Positions 26,723 to 38,200 of a stretch of 64,000 nt of DNA are shown in pieces. The stretch comes from Callaeas wilsoni. Lineage: Eukaryota > Chordata > Aves > Passeriformes > Callaeidae. The notes under the pieces were generated by a model. It was not told the origin of the DNA and did no database searches. It saw only the letters and a list, made by a program, of their open reading frames with translations. How positions within the stretch are numbered: the first letter of the stretch is position 1; each line of letters begins with the position of its first letter. The DNA lies in assembly GCA_013398955.1 (NCBI GenBank), contig VWPU01003133.1, positions 1 through 64,000 of the forward strand. Reading direction: 5' to 3'. The translations under genes were made by a program, and so were the position numbers.

Positions 26723-27663
26723 AAATAGCTTCTGAAGTGGCTGTCACCATCCAGATATGTGAACAGCTACTTGTGGCAGTACTGAAGCTTAGGCATGTAA
26801 AGGTTAGCATTTATCCTAGACTTCCTCCTTATTTTCTCTTGAATCAGTTTTTCTGATATTTCTGATTTGATTTTGTCTGTAAATTGCTGAATCCCTGTTA
26901 TCTAAATATAACTTTGAGATGACCTATAAAATGTCTGTTCTCATGGTACACACAGTCTTTAAAAGTTGGTCGGAGGAGCTATGTTGATTGAGAGCCAAGC
27001 CTGCTTTTTTAAACTGGACTGAGATGTTTTTTTAAACAAATATCTCTTATATATCAAGTAAACTTGTTTTGACATCTAATTAAGTTAATTTAGGTGGTTT
27101 AGTGTAGTTCAGCAGCAGCTCAAAATCATGGTCTTCCACCTGGGCTGATATATTGATTCTTCTGGTGTTCCCTCCATAAATCTCCTTCTATTTCTCTGCA
27201 GCTGTAATTGCATTTCAGAAAGGGGAAAGCATGTGTGCGCCCAAGCCACCCATAATTACTGCTCTGAAACGCCTGGGGAGGTGAGTGTGAGCTCAGTGTC
27301 TGTCGCGAGGCTGAAGTTTCACAACAGTTTCCTGACATTTTCTGCGAGCAGCTGTGTGAGAGCCGCTCCCGGAGGCTGGGGACAAAGCTGTGACAGTGCC
27401 AGAACCGCTCTCGCAGCAGCTCCTGCGAACGTGGCAATGATGTGCAAAGCCCTTCTCAAAGTCCCCGTCCTGCTGGATGACGGGGCAGGATTGCAGCGAT
27501 GTGTTCTTGTGACTGGCCTAGAAGGTCATCTTTTGTTTTTCAGATGAACCTCCTTCAAGATCCCTTGGGAGCTTTTGTTCTGGAAATCAATTGCAAGTCC
27601 ACAAGGATGTTTTCTTCCCTGATTGCTCCTTATATAAAGTTGAAATTATAGAAGCCAAGAGGT

Positions 27664-27830
27664 GTGGGGTTTTTTGGTTTTGTTTTTTATTCGAGGGTTG
27701 GGGTTGTGTGTTATTTTTCTGTTTGTTTGGTTGGTTTTCTTGGTTTGTTTGGGTTTTGTTTGTTTTGTTTCGGTTGGTTGCTTTTTTTTATTTTATTTTT
27801 TTATTTTATTTTTTTAAAATTCCCCTTTTG
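27664..27830 (+). repeat. T/G-rich low-complexity tract
   Basis: Irregular GGTTT, TTGTTT and TTTTATTTT units over about 165 bp, almost without C. The hydrophobic frame it opens (rich in Phe, Leu, Trp) is a composition artefact, not a membrane protein. Confidence 0.75.
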
Positions 27831-30649
27831 GAGCAGCCCAAGTGCCTGTTCTTTGCTGGAGCAATTGCATATTGTATTTGTGTTGATTCCTGAAATCAAG
27901 CTGGGCATTAGGAACCCTGCATAGACACAACCATCAGTTTGGCTCTTAGGCTGTGCTGTTCATGTGCCAAAGCAATGTTTATGTACATTGTATGAAAATG
28001 TGGTTGTCTGGGGGAGTGAGCAGTAAAATTCCAAAGCTCTGATGTGTGTTTCTGCCTACACCTGACCCGGGTCTGTTTATCTCCAGATGATGCACCAAAT
28101 CCATCTGTTTCTCCACACTGAAATAAGATAATTTTACTAAGAATTGACTAAAGGCAGTCTGTTGTCACTGGGGTAACAGTTCTGTGTTGTAACTGCACAT
28201 CTGCTTTAGCAAATACAAAAGAGTTTTGTTAAATATCTTCAGTGAACCTTTCTGGCTCTTGCCTTCACTCTGTGCACTTGTTCTCGTGAAATCTTAATGT
28301 GAGGCAGAGGAGGCCGAATGTGTGAGGTCTTTGTGTTAATTCACGGAATCTCAAGGGTGGAAAGATCCCATCACTCAGGATCTAAGGGCGTCTGCTGTCT
28401 CCCTGGCACAGGTAATCCTCTGGGAGAGAGGGTGAATCTCCTCTCACGCTCTATCCCAGAGGAAATGGCATTCTGGAAAAGCTCATTTCCTACAGACTTT
28501 AAATCAAGTGGTGGATGATGGAGCTCCAGGATTTAAGTGCTCTCCACCTCTGGAGTGTCTGGCAAGTCCAGCTGATGTGCTTCCAGCATCTGTGTGCCCG
28601 GCCAGCGCAGGGCCAGCCAGACTTGGGAGTGTTTACTTGCATTTATGTGGGCCTTGAAAGGCTTCTTAAATTGTGTGAAGTTAATACATTGGGAAATGGA
28701 TTTTTCCTGCCCACCTAAGCAAGCCTTTAGTGATTAATGCTGTAAAATAAAAACAACAGCAACAAATTCAGTTTTATAATGCGCTGTGGATTTCAGGTCT
28801 GTGAAAAATGTGTTTCATAAAAGAAATTTTTCCTCCTCCTAGTACTGTTTCAAAAACACCTTATCTCCAGAAAAACCCCTTGCCTCCACAGCTGCATTTG
28901 GATGCTAATGGGATACATGGCTTCATAATTTTTTGTCTCCTTTCTTGAGTTTGTACAAAGCTAAGCTCTATTGCAGGGCAGGAATGTTCTGCTGGAGAAA
29001 AGCTGAGCAGAGGAGAGGCTCTGCTCTGCGCTTGTGAAATGAGTTGAGTTTTCTCATCTGTTTTTCTCAGAGAGATGCACCGTGTGCCATAACTACAGCC
29101 AGAAAAAGGGAATCCTGAGGTGCAGGGCGAGTTGCCACAAGCTGCGAGAGGCAGCTCTGTGTCATTTGCTGTGGGCACAGCAGGATCGAGGGGCTCTCCC
29201 ACCCCGGGAGCCATCAGTGACCTCAGTGCTCCTGAGTGACAAATGTCCAGCCGGGCCAGGTGGGGCCCTGCCCTGCTCACTCCTGTCCGAGCTGGGGGCT
29301 TGGCCCGGCCTTGCAGGGCTTTATCCCTGATCCACTGGGCTGGATGTTAGCCAAGGCTTTGTCTGAGAGGTTTCAGAGGCTCCGTTCTGAGCTGCAGCCA
29401 AGCACACTCCTGCTTGGAAATAATGGCACGCTGCGAGTCGGGATATTCTTCCTGCTTATGGAGCAATCCAGGAATGGCAGGCACGGATTATATGACTTGA
29501 ATGCTGCACTATTTATGATGTGTGTTCAGCCGCCTAAATCACGTTGGCAGCGTTCGAGCTTCGCCTGGATAATTGATTCAAATGTAAATTGAGTGAATAA
29601 ATCCTGTACAGCTAAAATATGCCCTCTCTTTATCTTGATTCTTTTTTTTTCTTTGTGCTGAATGGCATAGAAAATAGGGAGTTAGAATCTCATAAATAGA
29701 TATTTGACTTCCTTTGTTGGAGGCAGGTAGAGTGAGGTTTGTATGGTCTGTTTGGAAATGCTTTACAGTTCTGTTTATTGAATTACGAACCTGTTTATAA
29801 CTTGGCTTCTGTATTTCTGGTCAATAATCTGCTTGTGGCAATGTTTGTGCTGCTCTCCAATGGCAAGACCAGGTGGTTATTTATTTCAGTAAGTGCACAT
29901 TAGTCAAGGGCAAAGTATCAGAGAAATTCTTTTTGTTGTTGTTTTTATAGCCTTGGAGTGAAATATTGTGGGGAATGTGTGCCCAGCTGGCATCAAAGGC
30001 TGCTTTGGTTTGGGAATCTGCTGACAGGGACTTGAACTGGCATCAGGACAAACCTTTGTGAGCTTTTTGTGAAGGTTTTAAGCTGTTTTCCCTTAAGGCT
30101 TCCCTGTTTCATCAGACAAGCTGACGTGCTGACTAACACCAACAAAGCATCGCTCTGGAGCTTCCCCCCAGCCTGGGTGTGTTTAATCAGCAATTCCACA
30201 GATGGGAGCTCCTGGGACTGGTGTCTTCCCAGTACAGTCTGGAGGCTCTTCACTCCCTCATCCCCGGAGACCACCGCTCCTGGTTCTGCTCCCGGAGCAA
30301 ACATTCAGCCAGTGTGTGGAATGAAGTGCTTGGCATTCCTCAGGGTATAAACATTGGGGCATTTTCCTCTCTCAGGGCAGGAATCCCAGTGGTGCCCACA
30401 CCGAGCACTCGCTCCCTGGTCAGGATTTTGCTCTGGCCTCATCAGCTTTTCCCCTTGCTCTGGCATTAAAAGAATTAAAACACACCGAATGGACCATCTC
30501 TGTCCCTCGGGCGTGTCGCTCCTCGCTGGCAGCTCTCGCTGTCGGGCCCTTCAGAGGCACCAGCACCTTGCAGCACTTGTTAAAGCACCCACCTGCCTCC
30601 CTTCGCTGCTCTGGTGTCAGAGTCTCTGCGAGCCAGAGCCCACTGAAGT

Positions 30650-30977
30650 GGCATGTCCATGAAATGGGATGTCCCTAAAGTGGGATATCCCTGAAGTGGG
30701 ATATCCATGAAGTGGGAATGTCCCTGAAGTGGGATGTCCCTGAAGTGGGATATCCATGAAGTGGGAATGTCCCTGAAGTGGGATGTCCATGAAGTGGGAA
30801 TGTCCCTGAAGTGGGATGTCCATGAAATGGGATGTCCCTAAAGTGGGATATCCATGAAGTGGGAATGTCCCTGAAGTGGGATGTCCATGAAGTGGGAATG
30901 TCCCTGAAGTGGGATATCCATGAAGTGGGATNTACCCATGAAGTGGGATGTCCATGAAGTGGGATGTCCATGAAATG
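30650..30977. repeat. Minisatellite with 16/17-bp units
   Basis: About 20 head-to-tail copies of a unit close to GAAGTGGGATGTCCAT. A 17-base variant (GAAGTGGGAATGTCCCT) is interspersed, partly alternating. Variant positions are T/C at the ATGTCC-type core (ATATCC, ATGTCC) and CAT versus CCT at the junction. One ambiguous base (n) sits at 30932, so the assembly is uncertain here. Both strands stay open for part of the array, but this follows from the repeat and no gene signals surround it. Confidence 0.95.
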
Positions 30978-33900
30978 TGTTGCTGCTCCTGCAGTATTTC
31001 CCTGTGTCCTTAGTGTTCATGTGAATGTCCAGACCTGTTTTGCATCTCATCAACTTCTTGGCTTAGGAGACGTCCTTTGGCAGAATATCTCACATTTTAA
31101 TTGCTGATGTGAACATGTATTTCCTCCTGCCAGTTTTCCAGAAGCCCCAAATCCCACTTCAGCTGTGTCTGCTGCAGTCCTGCTTGCTGGAGGGCTGGTG
31201 CCTCTGGGACTTCTTTATTTCCCTTCTCTTCCTGCTCACCTCACCGTGGTGCTGGGGCTGCTGCTCTGGGGTTAGGGGTGCAGTACCCTGGGGTGTCTGT
31301 ACCCTGGGATGTGCTGCCTGTCCCACTCCCAAAGACATTCCAAGCTCCATCTTTCCATGACCCCTCCGCCCTTTCCCCCATCCCAGTCTCCTGGCAGCAC
31401 TTTGAACACCCAAAGCTCCCCTGACTGTGCTGGACTTTTGGTTCTGCAGCTGTACAGGAAGAGCTTTGTGCCCTGTATCTGCTGCCAGCTGTTGAGCATC
31501 AATATTTATAGATTTTTTTTTTTAAAAATACAACTTCTTCTTTGTGCATTTTGTTTATAGGGGGAAAATTGCAAATAGAATAATTCATGTCCAAACTTGC
31601 CACTGCCCAGAACTTAAACGTTCCTCTCCTATCTCTGCTGGGCTGCTAGGAATGGGAGATTTTGTGTCTGGCTTCAGAGCCCAGCTTTGGCTGTTTAGAA
31701 AACATCCATTCAATAAATCATAAGGGGAGCAGCTGCCGTTCTCTGCTAAGCCAAGGCACATCAGATAAAATATTGCTCATTTATTTGGTTTGGTAGAAAT
31801 AAAGTTGCTGTAGTGGAACATCATTACAGACTGTTCTTAATTCACCTCAGGGCTATTTCTAATAGCAGCACACAGCTCTCCTGTGACAGCCTGAGTGAAT
31901 GAGATGGGTGTTTTGATGTCAAGCTGAATGTAAGAAAGGTTTTAGGAATCAAAGCTTTGAAAGAGAAATAACTACTGTTTGTGCTGTGATACTGGAAGAG
32001 GTCCCTGTTTTATTATTAGCACTATAGCTATTGAAAGCCCTGACACTTGTTCCTGGGGGATTTGAAGCAATCCAAGCCGTGAAATACTGTTTCAGCTCAG
32101 CTTTTTACAAGTCACTGCGTGTCGGTGAAGCCGAAGGTGGCTTTGATCGCTGGTGGAGGCACCCAGGGCTGGCGTTAACTTAATAATATTAGTTTGATTT
32201 TCTCAGCTGTGTGGCAGCTGGGAGCCCTGCGACCGCCCAGCCGTGGTGCAGAGCAGATATCTGCTGCTGGCCAAGCAGGAGGGCTGGGGAGAGGCTGGCC
32301 AAAGCCTCTGAATTCAGACCTGCTGCTTTGCACAGAGGCAATCAGTGTCATGCTCAGATATGGGGCCACGACATCTGTAGGGACGGTGCCTACTGGTCCG
32401 AAAGGATGCTGGAGACTGTTACCTTAAAAATAAAAAAAAATTCAGTCCCAAGATGTCTCATTTCCTCCTTGTGTTAGGACTTGGCGAAAACAAGTGAGAA
32501 TCCTGTGGCTCTGGAATTGCCGCTGTATTGCAGCAGGACAAACGGCCACTGCCACGGTGTTTGCTGTGTTATGTCCCTAATGCCCACTCACCTGGGGGAG
32601 GCAGCAGGTGTTTCACCTTTGGTGTGGAATTCTGCAGAGGGCAGCCTTGGATCCTGCTCTGCCACAGGGTGTTGCTTTGGCCTTGCTTGTCTTACTCATT
32701 CTCTAAAAAATAGAGGCAACTGGTGGAAAATGTGTATTTGCTCTAGCTCCCAGAAAAACAGCTTGTGTTTCTGAGAGTGCTCCAGCTCACAGTGCAGGAG
32801 CAGGGCTGATTCCTGTGTGTGAGCTGTGTTTGGCTGCCAAACTCGTGCTCTTCCCTGGGGTGGAGGTGCAGTGCTGCCCTCGCCGCCGCTGTCACTTGGT
32901 CAAGGCAGCACCGTCACCTCCCGGTCCTGGGGTTTCCTCACGAGCCTCTTCACCAGTGGCTCTGGAGGACCCTGTGTCACAGGCACCTGGGGAATTCGGA
33001 GTGAGTGACAGGATGCTTGAAGAAATGGAGAACAGGAGGGAAGGATTTGCAGGGTGCTGGTGTTACCGGAGCTTCACACGCAGCACATTCCACGTGCAGC
33101 AATGCTCCTGCTGCCCATGGCCGTGTTTAACACACCCCTCCCCTGACAGCCCAGCTAGCCCCTGTTTACAACAACTTCTGCTGGAAGAGAAAAACCAATT
33201 GCATCCTGAAATAGCAAAGCTGGAGGAGCAGAGCTCTCCTGCCAACTGCTGCCGATGACCTTGATTCTGTGTGTGAGGCCTGCAAAGTGTTATAATTCAA
33301 TGAGAATATTTATACTGAGCTGCACGGCACAAGCTCAAAGATTCCCAGCTCCTCATTTCCATCTGACTAATTTCACATGGCAAATAGGGGAGTCAGGTTT
33401 TTTTATTCAGACTCTCTGCTTCAAGTAAACCTCCGGAGTGCTCATCTCCTGTGCATAAAAGTTGCTTAAAATAGTGGTGATGAAGCTGTTTAGTTCAGCT
33501 GTATTTCTGTGCTATCGGTGACTTTGTTAACAGCAGGCCCCTGCAGACGCTGTCCCTTTGATGCTGGGTGCTGTATGGCACATTAAAAATCCTTAACTTG
33601 GTTCTAAAGCCTCACTAAAAACCCTACTGGGACTTTGATGTTGAGAAGATTCCACTCAAAGCGCCCAAACCCTGTGAAGCTCCCCAGCCTTATCTCAGAG
33701 GCAGGCCGGCGAGCGGCTGCCTTGGGCGAGAAAACATCAGTGGCAGCAAAAACGTGTAGTGATTATTTACGGTCTGAGCATCTGCAGTCAGGAGAGGCTG
33801 TGTGAAATCACCAGATCCTGGTGATGCCGTGAAGAATCCTGTTCTTCCTTTTGAAGACAGTTTGGAGGGCTGCACGCTGTGGTTCAGTGTTTGGGTATCA

Positions 33901-34290
33901 GGGCGATCCAGCTGAAACACCTTGGCGGAGCAGGGGGTGATTTCACCCACAAATTCCAGTTGTAAGCACCTGTGCCCCCAAATGTTTACAAAGGGTCTTT
34001 CTTGCTCAGTGCTAAAAGCAACTGTGGAAGCTTATTTAGGTTTTAATTAGTATTGCAGTGAGTTTTTAACCATGACACCTTCCTTGCAGGTGAGGGACAC
34101 ATGGTTCTTTCCCACAGAACGTGGCATGGCCAGGACCTTTGGCATGGCTGTGCCACTGAGTGTGTCCCTTTGTGCATGTGAGGAGCTCTGCTGTGGAGCT
34201 TGTTAATGGATGTTGTTAACAGATCAATCTGTGCTATCAAAGTTTTGCTTTTACTGTGTGAGTGAAATCAGCCTTGAGTCACATTTTTTT
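30978..34290. other. Intergenic, no gene recognised
   Basis: Unique-looking sequence with no recognisable exon. A poly-T/A run lies at 31508-31530. GC-rich frames around 32815-33258 have no family signature. Confidence 0.5.
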
Positions 34291-34298
34291 TGTAACTT

Positions 34299-34545
34299 AG
34301 AATCATAGAATGGTTTGGGTTAAAAGGGACCTTCCAAAGTCGTCTAGTCCAACGCCCTCTGCCATGGGCAGGGACATCTTCCACTAGCCCAGGCTGCTCC
34401 AAGCCCTGTCCAACCTGACTTTGAGCACTTCCAGAGATGGGGCAGCCACAGCTTCTCTGGCCAACCTGTGCCAGTGTCTTACCAACCTCATTGTAAAAAT
34501 CTTCATCCTTATCTCTAGTCTAAATCTTCCTTCTTTTAGGGAACA
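34299..34545 (-). mobile_element. CR1 LINE 3'-end fragment
   Basis: AGAATCATAGAATGGTTTGGG, then CTCTGCCATGGGCAGGGACA, CCAGGCTGCTCCAAGCC and CCAACCTGACTTTGAGCACTTCC. This is the reverse complement of the CR1 3' end, about 245 bp and among the least diverged copies here. It lies just upstream of the isolated CpG island. Confidence 0.92.
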
Positions 34546-34856
34546 GACCCCTGTTCCCATCACTCTGAGCATGTATCTGTGATGCTGTAGTGTGAGGTAC
34601 CTGGCCCTGGCATGTGCCCCAAGTCCCTGGGCTGTATCTGTGCACTCCTTGCCATGTGTCAGATTGATGCCAAATCGCTCTTCTTAGTGGAAGGGGAATT
34701 AAATGCTGTCTCTGTATTTTGTCTATATTGCGTTTGGCGCACAGGAATCGATCTGCCTGCACCGGCAGTTGCTTTGAGGCGCTTTACCCCCTTCATGAAC
34801 CTTCTTCTGCGGAACCTTCCCAGCCAGTTCATTTTCCGTTCCAGCTCCAAAGCCCC

Positions 34857-35236
34857 AGCGTTTCATCAGCGCCCTCCCGCCGCCGCGCCCTGCCCCGAGC
34901 GCCCCTTCCCTCGGTCACCGGCCTCGGGGGTCCCGGCCCCGCGGCGCCGCTCGCGGCCAGCAGGGGGCGGTGCAGCCCACGGGAGCCGCCCTGCGCTCCG
35001 GGGGCCGCAGGTTCGAGTCCCGCGGGGGCCGCCCCGCGCTGCGGCCGCCCGGCCGCTCTCCCTGCTCCCGGAGGGTGCTCCGCGCCCTCTGCCTGGGGGT
35101 ATTTCACCAGCTCGTGGGCAGAACCCTTCAGGCCTGTTCCCAGGTTAGCTCTGGGCCCGTGCACCCCCCGCACTGCGGCTGCTCCTCGCCCCCATCTCTG
35201 CTTTCCCTCTCCGGGGGCTGAAGTCTTCGCCCGTTT
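34857..35236. promoter_or_regulatory. Isolated CpG island
   Basis: About 380 bp of very GC- and CpG-dense sequence (runs such as CGCCGCCGCGCCCTG and CCGCGGCGCCGCTCGCGG) in an otherwise AT-leaning intergenic region. It has no adjacent recognisable coding exon. It contains a consensus CTCF core. It could be the promoter of an unannotated transcript or an insulator or boundary element; the sequence does not decide between these. The long open frames through it reflect GC content and match no family I know. Confidence 0.75.
34957..34970 (+). promoter_or_regulatory. Candidate CTCF binding site
   Basis: CCAGCAGGGGGCGG matches the vertebrate CTCF core (CCASYAGRKGGCRS) at essentially every position. 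It sits inside the CpG island that lies between the housekeeping gene MAPRE1 and the BPI-family genes. Occupancy is inferred from the motif only. Confidence 0.65.
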
Positions 35237-38200
35237 TTTGCACTGGAATGGCTCTTCGGTGTGGAAGCATGGGGACCCAGGGAGGATGTGTGGGATATGT
35301 GGCATCTCCTCGGTGCAGAGGACACGGGGTGGGTGCTCATAAATACCAGCACCAGTTGTAGGTGTGAACTGGGATGCTGAGCCCCGCGGGGGCAGAGGCA
35401 GGACAGCCACCTACCTAGCTGGTGTGACCCCGTTCTTTGCCCTCCAGCCTGCTCGGGATTTTAATGCCTCTTTGTCCTTTCATGCCTCTTAGTCTCTGCC
35501 TTTCAGAGCCACATCGGTTGTTTTGATGTTTCTGCCCTGAGACAGGACTGACACACCATCAAAAAACTGATGGAAGGGAAATGGCACCTGGGTGAGTTAG
35601 ACCTCATCCATGCTCATCAGGCTAATTAACTCATCAGCAAGGTTTGTTTAACATGAACTCACTCTCTGGTTTCAGCTGCAATTTCTTTAGAGCAGTTGGT
35701 GTCTTCCTGGATATAAGCATTTATTTCCATAACGCTGACTCCAAACCCTGCCTGCCTGCAGGGCTGTAATTTATCCCCCGAGGAGCATCTGGACAAAGCA
35801 GGGCACTAATTCTGCCACCTGTGCTGATGATGTGTCCGAAGAGACCGTGTCAAGTCTCTATTAAAAGCTGTGAATAAGACAGAAAGCCTGAAATCTTTAC
35901 TTCCAGAAGATGTATGAATGTAATATAAAGCTGCTGCTAATTCTTCCCAGGGATTAATGGAGACTATCAAGGACAATTTCACTCAATACTGCTTTTCTTT
36001 TTGTAAAGTAAAGCTTCCCCAAACTTCAGCAAGGCAGAAACATGACTTTGAGTCTGTGTCGCTATCCTTCAGTCAAATAGAATTAGCTGTCTTTATTTAA
36101 AAAGTCTTTGCTGGCACCATGGTGCCAACACTTTCTGAGGCAACAAAACGGACAGAAATCCATTTTCCAGCCTGGGAGGAAGGCAAAAAATAAATTGGAA
36201 GAATGAAGAGTGAGGAGGAATTGAGGCATTCACAGCACTCGCAGTGCGAGTGATTGGAAGTGATGGGAAGAAAGCAGGAGAGGGATTCATTTGCTTAAAA
36301 CATGGAATCGAAATTGACTTTGAGGTGCACGTTGCATCACTGAGGAACCGGGGCTACCGTGGCTCTGCTGGGGGCGTGCTGGGCAGCGGCAGGAAGGGAG
36401 GGATGGAGAGATGCTGCTGTAGGTCAGCTGCTGCACATCCCAGGGATGGCTCTGGCCATGAGCCCCAAACACGGGGCAGACAGCTGGTGTGTGCCCCGTG
36501 GTCCATCACTGCAGGCTCCTGGCAGTCCTGCAGGAGGGTCACAACCTCTTCTGCTCGCCAAGTGTGCCTCGTGTGGGGCCAGCTGAGAAAGGGTGCCCCA
36601 GGGAAACCTGGAACGGGCCAAACCTGAAAGTTCAGATGCCAAATATCCACTCAGAAAGGCGCTCAGGGCAGCACTTCGGCTGCACCTCAGTCTTTGCAGT
36701 GACAGACGCTGACAAAATATTGCAAAACTTGGTGAAGCCAGTGCCTGCCCAAAGCAGCTGGGAAGGGATTCGCAAGGCTGCCCAGGCTTCCCCGGGTGTC
36801 CCTGTGAGCCCTCCAGCCCCCAGTGTTGTGTTGGGGAGCTCTGGGCAAGGTCTGAACACACATCTGCAGAAGTGCCTCCATTTTTGCACTGCAGAGTGTC
36901 CAGCCAGTGACACTTTTCCATGCATTTCTTTTCCATCTCACCGCGCTGCATCTGACTAATCAAGTTTGTCCCTTTTGGGGGGCTGATATCATTACACTCC
37001 TTCTGCTTCCGTTTGCATCTCAGAAGAAGAAAATTTCCTGTCTATGGAATTCCTGGACACATCGATTCGTGCTTATCTCATGGCAGTGATTTTACTCGGC
37101 TTTGCTGTTTATGCTCGGCATTGCGGATGCTTCCAGAAATCAATGCCGCTGCTCTCCCTGCTCCTGACAGGCAGCTCCTGGGAGCTGCTTCCTGTGCCTC
37201 TGTGTCCTTCTCCCTGCTTTCCCTGCCCAGGCTCTCTGCGTGGCCCTTGCCTGAGATTACGTTCCTGCTTCTCAGATTCCCCGGGTAGGAGCTGCACGGC
37301 TGAGTGATCAGACACGGGTACAGCTGGAAAGGAGAGTTCTGACGTCTGCCCCTGCACGCCCTGCCACGGGCCCGGGGTCAGCGTGAGCTTGGCAAGGCTG
37401 GCTGTGCTACAGGAGTGATGGGTATTAATTAAGCTGCTCTGCCCTCCTGGGCTGCTGACAATGGGAGCTGCTAAACCAGCTGTAAATCTGGCCCTGGGGA
37501 TTGTGGGTTTCTGTCAATCCTGGGCTCAAGTCCATTGCCAAAACTTGAGGAGGGTGCAAGTTCTTCAGTTCTTACTAAAACCTTTCAGTTCCTTTCTAGG
37601 AGACTCTAGTTTACGTTTTGGCAAATCCTGTTGCTAGAAATTAGTTTTGGAGCCTGTCTGTGGGAGGATGAATCCATCCCAAACCAACCAGAACACAGGT
37701 GACTCTACAGAGACAGTGCTGCACGAATGCCGTGTTTCCGGTGCTGAATTCAGCGTTATGCTGCATTGGGGAGCTCAGAGACAGCTCCTTCCTTCCACTT
37801 CCCTGAGCAATTTCATTAACAAGAGTGGGGCAAAAATCTCCCCTGAGCAAGCCAGCTCGCAGTGAGGCAGAAGAAACAGAACAGCAAGTGACACTTTTCC
37901 ATGTGCCTGTTTTCCAGGCCCCGGGCTGAGCTGCCCTGGCCAAGGTGCCCAGCATCCTCCCGGGGCAGATCCGGTGTGTTGCTGTGTGCCCCAGTAAAAT
38001 GCTGGGTAGGGAAAACAATCCATCACCCAAACTTCAGCGTTTCGGAGACCAGGCTGGGAGTTCACAGCCCCGCTGCAGTCAGCACTTAAAACTTATTTTG
38101 TTCTCCCCCTCCCCTTTCCCGGTTTCTGTTCCAGCACAGCAGTTTGCTGTGTCATTTTCCTCCCTGAGTGCTTTCTCCTCCCCCTTGAGCTGCCGCCTTC

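Larger units (their letters stand above)
20801..30640. other. Intergenic, no gene recognised
   Basis: Nothing here is assignable to a gene. Visible items are a TA/GATA-type microsatellite at 26678-26722, a GGTTTTGTTT-rich low-complexity run at 27664-27830, and moderate CpG content at 27230-27500. A possible but very weak CR1 remnant lies near 28340-28385. No splice-consistent exon series was found. Confidence 0.5.

Noticed and set aside
27591..27924. Hydrophobic 86-100 codon frames resembling membrane proteins
   Set aside because: They arise from a T/G-rich low-complexity tract; residues are almost only Phe, Leu, Trp and Gly.
30617..31053. Repeat-peptide reading frames on the minus strand through the minisatellite
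   Set aside because: Several frames are open at once because of the repeat period. There is no start context, splice signal or flanking gene, and an ambiguous base interrupts them.
32815..33258. 147-codon GC-rich frame with FPGVEVQ, faintly like the LPGVGVQ strand of BPI proteins
   Set aside because: The match is seven residues long, with no neighbouring BPI exons, phases or splice sites. Treated as chance.
35001..35035. Possible tRNA: exact B-box-like GGTTCGAGTCC at 35010-35020
   Set aside because: No matching A box, and the sequence that should form the acceptor stem does not pair (GGCGGTG against GGGGGCC). In a CpG island this is most likely chance.
34612..35410. Long overlapping reading frames on both strands across the CpG island
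   Set aside because: Pro/Arg/Ala-rich frames are expected from GC-rich sequence with few stop codons. No family similarity or splice support.
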